64,000 nucleotides of DNA from DATKUC01 sp964553615 (GTDB lineage Bacteria > Spirochaetota > Spirochaetia > DSM-27196 > DATKUC01), in assembly GCA_964553615.1 (NCBI GenBank), contig CAZKMA010000009.1, positions 1 through 64,000 of the forward strand, read 5' to 3'. Of the stretch, positions 34,635 to 42,407 are shown piece after piece. The notes beneath the pieces were generated by a model. That model was not told the DNA's origin and did no database searches. It saw only the letters and a list, made by a program, of their open reading frames with translations. The translations under genes were made by a program, and so were the position numbers. The first letter of the stretch is position 1. Each line of letters begins with the position of its first letter.

Positions 34635-35368
34635 ATCATTCCGGCCGAAAGATCAATAATAGCTCCATTAATGAGGTCACCACCGGCACAAATCATCTCC
34701 GCGACAAATCTGCCAATCTGTTCCGGCTGCTGGAGCCTGCGCGTCCGCGAACGCGAAGTCCACTCAGTTCTCTGCTCGTCTGTTATATATTCGGTATCAA
34801 CATAGCCGGGCGTTACAACATTGCACGTAATATTTTTCGCACCGTATCCGCGCGCAACCGATTTTGCAAGGACTCCAAGGCCAATTTTCGCCGCCGAATA
34901 CGCGGCAACGGTCGTATATCCCCGCATCGTGTCACCGCCGGTTGCCCCGAAAAGCACTATGCGCCCATAATCGCGGCGGGACATTCCGCTGAGAGCGCGG
35001 GAAACGAGATATCCAGGAAGTGCCAGATTCAAACCGGTCAGATAACTCCAGTCGGCCATGTTCATCCCGGCGAGAGACGCCTGGAGATATGGACCGAAGG
35101 CGCAGATCAGAATGTCGACCGTCTCGGAGGCAACACCCAGAACCTCGGCATCTTCAAGCGAACGAATCTCCTGCATGACCAGACTCGCCTGAACGCCGCT
35201 CGATCGAACCCGCTCGACAAGCCGTTCTCCCTTTTCCCTATTATGACCGCCGTGAATGATCAGCCCGGCGCCAAGACGCGCAATCTCGAGAACCACCGCC
35301 CGGCCGATACCGCCGGTACCGCCCACAACGAGCGCGGTCTTTCCCTTCAGATCCGCAGCTGCCGCCAT
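34631..35368 (-). CDS. SDR family oxidoreductase
   Basis: 245 residues, the size of a classical short-chain dehydrogenase. The cofactor motif GGTGGIG lies at 16-22, the active-site Tyr-x-x-x-Lys is AAYSAAKIG at about 155-163, and the VVTPGYVDTEYITDEQR and LINGAIIDLSAGM segments are typical of FabG-like members. The substrate is not given by sequence; the neighbours do not point to a pathway. The ATG lies 66 bases from the divergent exported-protein gene. Confidence 0.85.
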   Translation of the reverse strand: MAAAADLKGKTALVVGGTGGIGRAVVLEIARLGAGLIIHGGHNREKGERLVERVRSSGVQASLVMQEIRSLEDAEVLGVASETVDILICAFGPYLQASLAGMNMADWSYLTGLNLALPGYLVSRALSGMSRRDYGRIVLFGATGGDTMRGYTTVAAYSAAKIGLGVLAKSVARGYGAKNITCNVVTPGYVDTEYITDEQRTEWTSRSRTRRLQQPEQIGRFVAEMICAGGDLINGAIIDLSAGMI

Positions 35369-35396
35369 GATCGAAGGATATCACATCCGCAGGATT

Positions 35397-35425
35397 TAGA
35401 CAAAGCGCGGGAATGCTGCTATACT
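35397..35425 (+). promoter_or_regulatory. Predicted sigma-70 promoter of the 35435 gene
   Basis: TAGACA (35397-35402), a 17-base spacer, TATACT (35420-35425); five of six matches in both boxes. Only 9 bases lie between the -10 box and the ATG, which suggests a leaderless message. Confidence 0.55.
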
Positions 35426-35434
35426 CGATGGATC

Positions 35435-35917
35435 ATGAAACGGAATCTTCTGGTTCTGCTGATTTTCTTTGGCTCAATAGCCATGCTTTTCGCGGCAAAT
35501 CAAAAGGATTTTGACAACACCGTGAATTTCAGTCTCAACATCGAGCAGATCGATACCCTCGTTTCGCAGTCAAAACAGGCCCAGATCGACCGGAATAGAT
35601 ACCTGATTCTCAACGGAGCGGTCGCGTCAATCGAGATTATCCGTCCCGATGAAAAGGACTTCCTCGCGCTCGTCGAGCTGGTGTCGGGCAAGTGGACCGG
35701 TCTCGAAAAGGTGAGCCTCTATCGAGTCTACGTGATCCTTTCAGGTCCCGAATACTTCAAACGACTTCCCGCGCAGCCTCCGCGTACCCCGGAGCCAGGC
35801 ATGATAGCGGTCAACGACAAGATCCTCGTGGTAGGCACATTTGCAGATGTCGGCCAGGCGCCGGACGGCAAGATGGTAGCCGTCATACGCGGCGACAAGG
35901 TTCGCCTGCTTCAGTAG
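35435..35917 (+). CDS. Small exported protein of unknown function
   Basis: 160 residues. A signal peptide covers 1-21 (LLVLLIFFGSIAMLFAA), with probable cleavage after Ala20 or Ala21. The mature part is beta-rich and has no cysteines or known motif; a segment (NGAVASIEIIRPDEKDFLALVELVSGKW) appears several times hydrophobic-polar alternating. The frame is open far upstream, but that part is a shadow of the SDR gene, and the promoter fixes the start here. It overlaps the convergent activator gene by 7 bases. Confidence 0.75.
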   Translation: MKRNLLVLLIFFGSIAMLFAANQKDFDNTVNFSLNIEQIDTLVSQSKQAQIDRNRYLILNGAVASIEIIRPDEKDFLALVELVSGKWTGLEKVSLYRVYVILSGPEYFKRLPAQPPRTPEPGMIAVNDKILVVGTFADVGQAPDGKMVAVIRGDKVRLLQ

Positions 35918-37035
35918 AACCTCACGTGACGGGGTTCTATCCTGCCGTCCCGTGCAAGGATGGACGCGCGCTTCACAATTGCATGCAGTTCGCGCACATT
36001 TCCCGGCCAGTCGTATTCAAGGAGTTTTCTCAACGCGGCGTCGGTAAATCCGAGACCGGGCTTGTCGCCGACATAGGAAACGGCGAGCTCGGGAATATCG
36101 GCGGGTCGAGACCGGAGCGGCGGAACCGGTATACGAAGAATGTTTATGCGGTAGAACAAGTCCCGTCGAAAGGTTTTGGCCGCAACGGCCGATCGGAGAT
36201 CCGTATTGGTCGCTGCAACTATCCGGACGTCCACCTCATGCTCCCGGGTTGCCCCTATTCTGCGCACAATGTGATCTTCGAGAACGCGGAGCAGCTTTGA
36301 CTGCGCCATTGCAGACATCTCACCAATTTCATCAAGAAAGAGTGTACCGCCGTCTGCACGCTCAATGAACCCAGTCCGCGCAATTGCATCGGTGTACGCG
36401 CCCTTCTCGACACCGAACATTTCGGCCTCGAACAGGCTGTCCGGTATTGCAGCGCAGTTGACCGGAATGAATGGACCGCCGCAGCGGGGTGAGAGACGAT
36501 GGATGGTGCGGGCAGTCAGTTCCTTGCCGGTCCCGCTCTCCCCGAGGATGAGAATTGGATCTGCGGACGGCGCAAAGGAGGCAATGAGCTCCTTGAGCTC
36601 GGAGACTGCTTCACTTCTTCCAAGAATCGCATCCAGCGGTCCGTTCCCGGGTGCGCCGCCGCAGCGTCGCGCGGCAAGTCGTTGCGCCAACGCCCGGCGT
36701 ATTGTCGATTCCAGCGTTGCAAGCAGCGCAGGTTTTACGATGTAGTCGAAAGCACCCGCACGGATTGCCTGAACCACCGTTGCGGTGTCGGAGACCGAAC
36801 TGTACATGATAATGCCCGGCGGGGATGAAATGCCGTTCAACACCGGTATGAGCTCGATCCCACTCATTCCCTGAAGGTTTGTTTCCAGAAATATCAGGTC
36901 CGGATTTTCTCGGCGAACAAGCTCCATCAATTCCGTCCCGCTCGGATGGGCGGAAACGCGAAAGCGAGAGGAAAGGATCTGAGTGAAAGTCCTTCGATCC
37001 TGATCGTTCTCGTCAATCAAGAGTATCCGTACCAT
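35911..37035 (-). CDS. NtrC-like sigma-54 activator without a DNA-binding domain
   Basis: 374 residues. Residues 1-115 form a receiver domain with Asp8/Glu9 and Lys101, but Glu51 stands at the phosphoacceptor position (FLETNLQG), a change that can mimic the active state. Residues 135-370 form an AAA+ domain with Walker A GESGTGK (165-171) and Walker B TLFLDE (231-236). The sigma-54 contact loop reads GAYTDA (212-217) instead of GAFTGA. The protein stops right after the AAA+ domain, so there is no Fis-type helix-turn-helix. Such forms may act from solution on sigma-54. It may also have lost promoter activation. Confidence 0.88.
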   Translation of the reverse strand: MVRILLIDENDQDRRTFTQILSSRFRVSAHPSGTELMELVRRENPDLIFLETNLQGMSGIELIPVLNGISSPPGIIMYSSVSDTATVVQAIRAGAFDYIVKPALLATLESTIRRALAQRLAARRCGGAPGNGPLDAILGRSEAVSELKELIASFAPSADPILILGESGTGKELTARTIHRLSPRCGGPFIPVNCAAIPDSLFEAEMFGVEKGAYTDAIARTGFIERADGGTLFLDEIGEMSAMAQSKLLRVLEDHIVRRIGATREHEVDVRIVAATNTDLRSAVAAKTFRRDLFYRINILRIPVPPLRSRPADIPELAVSYVGDKPGLGFTDAALRKLLEYDWPGNVRELHAIVKRASILARDGRIEPRHVRFY

Positions 37036-37213
37036 CGAATCGTCTCCCCTTTCCCGGGAAATGAGGTATGTCGGTATGCGGAACTGATGCTTCGCCGAAT
37101 ACGTCTGACTGACTGGCTGGACGAACGTACATCCTTAAGCGTAGTGGATTCAAAGAAAAAAGCAAGGGAACGGACGAATAATCTCGAATCGTTGTATAGT
37201 ATAGCCTGCAATT

Positions 37214-37789
37214 ATGGTGGATGTACGAAGCCTGGTCCGCATTTTCGAGCGCGGTGTCCTTGCGAAATTCTTCTTCGAGCTCCTCTACTTTTCGCTGCTG
37301 ATCCTGCTCGACGGCTTCGCTCTCGTTGTGTTTTCCCGGTCGAACGGCGTGTTCATTATGCTTGCAATCGAGGCGACAACCAGTCTTGCCGGTGCAATTG
37401 TCGTCATTGATTCAACCCGAAGACTCGCGGCGAGCGCCCGTCGCAGCATTCGAAGCGGGGCATATCCGGCGCCGGAATTCAGGGATCTTGCAGGATGCCT
37501 GCTCGCCGGAATTCTCATAGTTATCCCCGGACTGGCAACCAGCGCCGTGGGAGTGCTGCTCTTCATGCCGGGAGTCCGTTCTCTTGTCGGAAGAGCGCTT
37601 ACCCGAAGAATCGAACCCGAACTACTCCAGGTTTACCAGCACCTGAAGCTCATGGAGTTCGAAGACAAGGATCGAACAGAGAACGTCGAACTAGAGATTT
37701 CGCACGCGGTGCACGACCAGAAGAAAGCCGTAGTACAGATAGACGAATCCACGGAGAATCCGCCACGGCCTCCGGAGCAGTTCGGGTAA
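37214..37789 (+). CDS. FxsA family membrane protein
   Basis: 191 residues. Membrane helices are at about 18-40, 43-66 and 90-115, with the family's GLATSAVGVLLFMPGVRSLVGR segment, then a charged cytoplasmic tail of about 60 residues. FxsA is an inner-membrane protein that in E. coli affects phage F exclusion; its normal role is unclear. The ATG lies 13 bases after a TATAGT -10-like box and has no ribosome site. The last 99 bases overlap the convergent WecG-like gene, so one of the two C-termini may be wrong or the overlap is real. Confidence 0.75.
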   Translation: MVDVRSLVRIFERGVLAKFFFELLYFSLLILLDGFALVVFSRSNGVFIMLAIEATTSLAGAIVVIDSTRRLAASARRSIRSGAYPAPEFRDLAGCLLAGILIVIPGLATSAVGVLLFMPGVRSLVGRALTRRIEPELLQVYQHLKLMEFEDKDRTENVELEISHAVHDQKKAVVQIDESTENPPRPPEQFG

Positions 37790-38449
37790 CACATCGGTCC
37801 CTGCCTGGAAACTCCGTCGGGAAGGGCGTTTCCGCCGTTCAGAGAACACGTCGAAACACTCGGAAGACCATAACGCAATTCCCGCGCCGAGCTGGTTCCG
37901 GTGCCGAAAAAACCACTTGTTTCGCCCCTTCAGGCCGGAACCCATGAGAAGCAGATCCGGAGAAGACTTTTTTATGGCAGTAACGATATCGCGTTCAACA
38001 TTGAGATCGAAATAACCGGTATACCTGCCTACGAGCCGGAGGCCGGGAAAGGTGTGGCGAAGATTTTGTTCGGTGTTCTGAAGGTAGTTCTTTGTTCCGC
38101 CGAGCAGATAGACACTCCGTCCGCGACTTTCAAGCGAGCCAAGGAGGCGAATCGCAAAGTCGAACGGCATATACCGATGCGGCGCCTGTCGCTTCAGGAA
38201 GCGTGCACCCGACAGGATTCCGCGTGATACGGGAATGACCAGCGTAGCCTGACGTACACATCGGTTGAACTCCCGGTCCACCCGCGCCCGCATGAGATCC
38301 CAGAGCCGGAGCAGCACTATCTGATGGCTCTGCCCGTCTTTTGCGAGCAGTTCAACTGCCTCATCGATCGAATCAGGCGGGAGAATATCGATGGGAACGT
38401 GCAGGACGTGAATACGCCGTACACCAGGAAGCTTTAGTTGATCCGCCAC
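37691..38449 (-). CDS. WecG/TagA/CpsF-like glycosyltransferase homologue
   Basis: 252 residues with the family order: GRSVYLLGGTKNYLQNTEQNLRHTFPGL, then PDLLLMGSGLKGRNKWFFRHRN, then the C-terminal LPELLRRPWRILR. At the place of the catalytic Asp loop (normally PDG-G or NADG) it reads VIPVSRGILSGAR at 71-83, so the acidic residue is missing. Members transfer ManNAcA or related sugars to a lipid carrier. This copy may use another residue, or it may be non-catalytic. The start overlaps the rsmE end by 16 bases; the last 99 bases overlap FxsA. No polysaccharide cluster is adjacent. Confidence 0.75.
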   Translation of the reverse strand: MADQLKLPGVRRIHVLHVPIDILPPDSIDEAVELLAKDGQSHQIVLLRLWDLMRARVDREFNRCVRQATLVIPVSRGILSGARFLKRQAPHRYMPFDFAIRLLGSLESRGRSVYLLGGTKNYLQNTEQNLRHTFPGLRLVGRYTGYFDLNVERDIVTAIKKSSPDLLLMGSGLKGRNKWFFRHRNQLGAGIALWSSECFDVFSERRKRPSRRSFQAGTDVLPELLRRPWRILRGFVYLYYGFLLVVHRVRNL

Positions 38450-39195
38450 GTTTTCTTCTCCAACAGAACGATCTGCACTGCGGCAATGGCATACAGGGCC
38501 GCAGTTTCGGTTCTCAGCACACGGGACCCGAGATACGCGGCGCCGAAGCCGAGCTGCCGCAAATGGTCGATCTCGGATTCGGCCAGGCCACCTTCCGGAC
38601 CAACGACAATTGCAACGCGTTGCGGGTTTGCACTAAGATACCCGTGCAGTGTACGCTGTTCAAGAGGCTCCTGGTGAAAGAAGATTCCAACGGAGTCCCG
38701 ATTGCACGCGAACTTTTCACCGAGCCGATCGAAAGGAATAGGAGCAACGATTTCGGGAATGCGTGGCGTGCCGCTCTGCTGCACCGCCTCGCGGGCAACA
38801 CGCAGCCAGCGTTGCCGTTTCTTTTCCTCGGTTCGGGCGTCGTCAATTCGGGGAATGCTGTGGCGGCTGATGAGCGGTACAATCCGGGCCACACCCGCCT
38901 CGGTGGCCTGACGGACAATGAGGTCAGTCTTCGAACCCTTCGGAAGACACTGGAAGAGAGTAATCTGCGGGCAGTCGGCAACTTCTTCACCCGCCGCGGC
39001 CAGAACGCTGACGACGCATTTCCCCGAATCGACACGTTCCATCCGCAGGCGATACCGGTTTCCCGCGCCGTCAACACCGGCGACTTCGTCTCCCGGCCCC
39101 ATCCGCCTTACCGTACATAGATAGTGAAAATCTCTGCCGGTTAGCTCTACTTCGCTCTGACCGGCATAACTATGGGGTAGCAGGAACTGCTTCAT
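38434..39195 (-). CDS. rsmE: 16S rRNA (uracil-1498-N3) methyltransferase
   Basis: 253 residues from the ATG at 39195. An N-terminal PUA-like domain (GRDFHYLCTVRRMGPGDEV) is followed by the SPOUT knot with the SAM-binding signatures VGPEGGLAESEI and LRTETAALYAI. It methylates N3 of U1498 in 16S rRNA after 30S assembly. The gene start lies within the end of ctp (26-base overlap), so translation is probably coupled with the protease, a mixed but not unusual operon. Confidence 0.94.
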   Translation of the reverse strand: MKQFLLPHSYAGQSEVELTGRDFHYLCTVRRMGPGDEVAGVDGAGNRYRLRMERVDSGKCVVSVLAAAGEEVADCPQITLFQCLPKGSKTDLIVRQATEAGVARIVPLISRHSIPRIDDARTEEKKRQRWLRVAREAVQQSGTPRIPEIVAPIPFDRLGEKFACNRDSVGIFFHQEPLEQRTLHGYLSANPQRVAIVVGPEGGLAESEIDHLRQLGFGAAYLGSRVLRTETAALYAIAAVQIVLLEKKTWRIN

Positions 39196-40636
39196 GCACT
39201 GAAGGGTGAATCTGGCCCTGCTTGAGCATCTGCACCGCGTCGTTGAGAACCGTGTCGTACTCCAGATCATAAACGACCGGAGTGCTGGTGAGACGGGCCA
39301 TTTCGTTCTTTATGAGATTCCGGACAAGGCGGCCATCCAGGTCTATTCCCTCACTTTTCAAGCCGTTCAGGAACGCTTCGACATCCGCCGCACCCGGCTT
39401 CGGATGCTTCTCGACGAACTTCTGGACGCGCTGTTCACTCAAGAGCTTCACGTAGGCCTTCTGCTGATCTTCGGTGAGCTTTGGCTGGGTTATGATCCGG
39501 TTCGGCTCGATCCCCTTCTTGTCGATGAACTCCCCGTTGGGTGTAAAGTACTTTGCCATCGTCAGACGGAATCCGCCTTCTCCGACATTCCGGACCTGCT
39601 GCACGGAGCCCTTGCCGTAGGTCTTTTCGCCAATCAGGTAACCCCGTCCGCGATCCTTCAGGGCACCGGCGAGGATTTCTGCAGCCGAGGCCGTGCCACC
39701 ATCCACGAGCACCGCAATGGGAAGGTCGTTTGGTACAATCTGCCCGGGCGTCGCATTAAAGGTCTGATTCTCGCTCGAAACACGGCTGTGGGTACCGACT
39801 ATGAGACCACTGGAATAGAAGAGGTCCGCGGTATCGATAACCGCATTCAACAGACCACCGGGGTCGTTGCGGAGGTCTATCACCATGGATGAGTATTTGT
39901 GCTGCTTGAAGAAGCTGATAGCCTCCCGGACACGTTCTGCGGTGTGGGGAGTGAACTGGATAATCCGCAGATATCCGATCCCACCTTGTGCTGAGGAGTC
40001 GATCGGTATCATATCCCACTTCACGGTCGGCACCTCGATAATTGTGCGCTTGAGCGTGACGGGAAACTCAAGAGACTCGCCGCGCCGCACGGTAATGGTA
40101 ACCTGGGTGCCCGGAGCACCGCGAAGTCTGTTCACCGCATCGTCGACAGTCATATCGGCAGTAGAGTCCTTTCCAATTTTTGCAATAAGATCGCCCGCAT
40201 GGATTCCGGCGTGGAATGCGGGAGTGTCTTCGATCGGAGATACAACCTCTATGTAGCCGGGGGTCTTCTGCCCCTCCGGCAGAGGCTGCTTGGATATGTA
40301 CATTCCAACCCCGCCAAACTCCCCGGAAGTCGTATCCGTGAGACTTCTCATCTGATCGGAAGTCAGATACGCCGAGAACGGGTCGTTCAGACTCTCGAAC
40401 ATGCCCTTCATTGCCCCTTCCACCAGCACTTTCGGGTCGACCGAGTCTACGTAGTTGTTCTGTACGAACTGGAACACCTGGTTGAACATAGAGAGCAACC
40501 GCTGTGTTTCGGCATCCTGACTCTGTGCAAATACGGGCGGAACAAATACAAAGACGGTGAGAACTGCCGAAAGAACGGCGGTTGTGGCTATCCACACGAG
40601 TCTTTCGCGACTTTTTCTACTTGCGGAACGGTTCAT
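39170..40636 (-). CDS. ctpA: Carboxy-terminal processing protease (S41)
   Basis: 488 residues from the ATG at 40636. A signal peptide is at 1-37 (cleavage near VFA). A helical cap is followed by a PDZ domain (about 105-195, GVGMYISKQ...AGDLIAKI) and the serine/lysine protease domain with Ser317 (GGTASAAE) and Lys342 (TYGKGSVQQ). It cleaves C-terminal tails of periplasmic proteins and can trim hydrolases and lipoproteins. The start has GGAG about 11 bases upstream. A perfect 16-bp palindrome lies between the predicted -10 box and the start. rsmE and the WecG-like gene follow in the same direction. Confidence 0.95.
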   Translation of the reverse strand: MNRSASRKSRERLVWIATTAVLSAVLTVFVFVPPVFAQSQDAETQRLLSMFNQVFQFVQNNYVDSVDPKVLVEGAMKGMFESLNDPFSAYLTSDQMRSLTDTTSGEFGGVGMYISKQPLPEGQKTPGYIEVVSPIEDTPAFHAGIHAGDLIAKIGKDSTADMTVDDAVNRLRGAPGTQVTITVRRGESLEFPVTLKRTIIEVPTVKWDMIPIDSSAQGGIGYLRIIQFTPHTAERVREAISFFKQHKYSSMVIDLRNDPGGLLNAVIDTADLFYSSGLIVGTHSRVSSENQTFNATPGQIVPNDLPIAVLVDGGTASAAEILAGALKDRGRGYLIGEKTYGKGSVQQVRNVGEGGFRLTMAKYFTPNGEFIDKKGIEPNRIITQPKLTEDQQKAYVKLLSEQRVQKFVEKHPKPGAADVEAFLNGLKSEGIDLDGRLVRNLIKNEMARLTSTPVVYDLEYDTVLNDAVQMLKQGQIHPSVHEAVPATP

Positions 40637-40646
40637 CTGGCTCTCC

Positions 40647-40662
40647 ACGTGAGAAATCACGT
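40647..40662. promoter_or_regulatory. 16-bp palindrome upstream of ctp
   Basis: ACGTGAGAAATCACGT, a perfect 6-4-6 inverted repeat 11 bases before the ctp start, with a TATTAT -10-like box at 40671-40666 on the minus strand. It may be a repressor site or a leader hairpin. Confidence 0.45.
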
Positions 40663-40781
40663 CCCAATAATAGCGCAAATTGCCGACTTGTACACTACGA
40701 TACACCCGGCACGGAGTATCCGCGATCGACGAACCCATGCACTTGACCGGAGCTAAGCGTCGCCCGTACACTCGTTTCGAC

Positions 40782-41249
40782 ATGAGCCGGCCACGATTCT
40801 TTTCCCTTGCAGGTGCGCTGTGGGAACTCACCCGTTTCTCGCTTCTCTACGCCCTTGTTCTCTGGCAGGCGGAGGGCAGCAACCTGTCAATGGTCCGAAT
40901 TCTCTGGTTCGGCTCGGCGCAGCTCGCGCTGATTCCCGCTTTCATCCTCCTTGCGTGGGATCCGATACGGTATAGCCAGTACATCAGGCTCATCGCCGCT
41001 GCGAAAATCGTCTCCCTGGTTCCCGGAATCGGGCTCACCGTCATTCTTGTCCGGAGCCTCGGGCTGTTCGTTGAGCCTGTTCACTTTATCCGATTCTATT
41101 TTCCGGTCTTTGCCTCGTTCGCGATCCTGGCGATCGATGTCATTTTTCTCCTGATTCTGATACGATGGGGCAGCGGAGGAGGGGCGGAACAACCGGATAC
41201 GGACTCTTCCCTTCCCGAATACCACGAAACCGAGGTCAAGGATATCTGA
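40782..41249 (+). CDS. Small membrane protein upstream of FlhG
   Basis: 155 residues with four predicted membrane helices (about 14-32, 38-58, 66-86, 98-120) and a short acidic tail (EQPDTDSSLPEYHETEVKD). No family is recognised. Its stop codon is immediately followed by the ATG of the FlhG-like ATPase, so the two are translated together. A role in localising that ATPase at the membrane or flagellar pole is an inference from this. The frame is open upstream to 40680, but the ATG at 40782 begins the compact protein. Confidence 0.65.
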   Translation: MSRPRFFSLAGALWELTRFSLLYALVLWQAEGSNLSMVRILWFGSAQLALIPAFILLAWDPIRYSQYIRLIAAAKIVSLVPGIGLTVILVRSLGLFVEPVHFIRFYFPVFASFAILAIDVIFLLILIRWGSGGGAEQPDTDSSLPEYHETEVKDI

Positions 41250-42392
41250 ATGCACGTACTCCCGATTGCCAGCGGGAAGGGGGGTGTCGGAAAGTCTCTC
41301 CTCGCGGCCAACATCGCCATTGTTCTTGCGCAGGCAGGCAAGCGCGTCATTCTCGCCGACCTGGATCTCGGGGGCTCCAATCTTCACCTCATTCTGGGTC
41401 TTCGGAACATAACCTCGGGCATCGGCACGATCATAGGACACGCCAAAGCAGACTTCGACGAGATCATTGTGACTACCGAGTATGACGGGCTCCGTTTTAT
41501 TCCTGGCGATGCGGAAATCCCCGGTATTGCAAACATATCGAGTGCGCAGAAACGAACCCTCATCAGAAAACTCATGTCGCTGGACGCCGATTATCTGATA
41601 CTCGATCTCGGTGCGGGAACAAACTTCAACATTCTGGATTTCTTCCTTGTCTCGGGAAACGGAATCATCGTGACCACACCAACTCCGACTGCCACCGTAA
41701 ATGCGTATCTCTTCCTCAAGAACGTGGTCTTCCGCATCATGAACACGGCGTTCAAGCGGAACTCCGAAGCAGCGAAATATCTGGACAGTCTGAAAAAGGA
41801 GGGGACTCAGCTCCAGCGCGTGTACATCATGCAACTCCTCGAGCATATCCGCTCTATAGACCCTGCGAGTCACGCGGCGTTCGAAGGGGCAATGTCCCGG
41901 TTTCATCCCCGGCTGGTCCTGAATATGATGGAAGATCCGAAGGATGCAGACAAAGCAACCCGTTTTCGCAGAAGCTGTCGGCAATATCTCGGATTGGATG
42001 TGGAGCATCTCGGCATCATCTATCGTGATGAAATCCAGGATATAGCGCTGCAGTCCCGGCTGCCCGTCGTCATCTACAAGCCGGCAGCAGTACTTTCTCT
42101 GGCAGTCTATCGGATAGCTGACAAACTGCTGCAGCTCGGAGAAGACGCCGATGGATCGCTCGGTCTTGAAACGATCGACGAGTCATACGAGACGGCCGAA
42201 ATGGAAGCTGAGATTGATTTTGAAGCCAAGATGGACTACGTTGAAGACCTGCTCCATACCGGTGCGCTGACTCAGGGAGACCTCGTCGAAGCGGTAAAGA
42301 CGCAGCAATACGAAATCAATCAGCTCCGGCGCGAAAATCAGCTTCTGAAGTCGAAGCTGCTCAAGGCTGCCGGACAGGGTTTCCATCTATAG
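41250..42392 (+). CDS. FlhG/MinD-like P-loop ATPase
   Basis: 380 residues. The deviant Walker A motif GKGGVGKS is at 9-16, followed by LADLDLGGSNLH and the DYLILDLGAGT Walker B segment, all of the MinD/FlhG type. FlhG sets flagellar number and position, with FlhF, at the cell pole. After the ATPase core (to about 290) comes a spirochaete-like extension: an acidic stretch and a coiled-coil end (VEAVKTQQYEINQLRRENQLLKSK). There is no clear membrane-targeting helix at the end. The FapA gene follows 15 bases later; I know this pairing from other spirochaetes. FlhF is not in the window. Confidence 0.85.
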   Translation: MHVLPIASGKGGVGKSLLAANIAIVLAQAGKRVILADLDLGGSNLHLILGLRNITSGIGTIIGHAKADFDEIIVTTEYDGLRFIPGDAEIPGIANISSAQKRTLIRKLMSLDADYLILDLGAGTNFNILDFFLVSGNGIIVTTPTPTATVNAYLFLKNVVFRIMNTAFKRNSEAAKYLDSLKKEGTQLQRVYIMQLLEHIRSIDPASHAAFEGAMSRFHPRLVLNMMEDPKDADKATRFRRSCRQYLGLDVEHLGIIYRDEIQDIALQSRLPVVIYKPAAVLSLAVYRIADKLLQLGEDADGSLGLETIDESYETAEMEAEIDFEAKMDYVEDLLHTGALTQGDLVEAVKTQQYEINQLRRENQLLKSKLLKAAGQGFHL

Positions 42393-42407
42393 AGATTGGT
42401 AAAAGAC

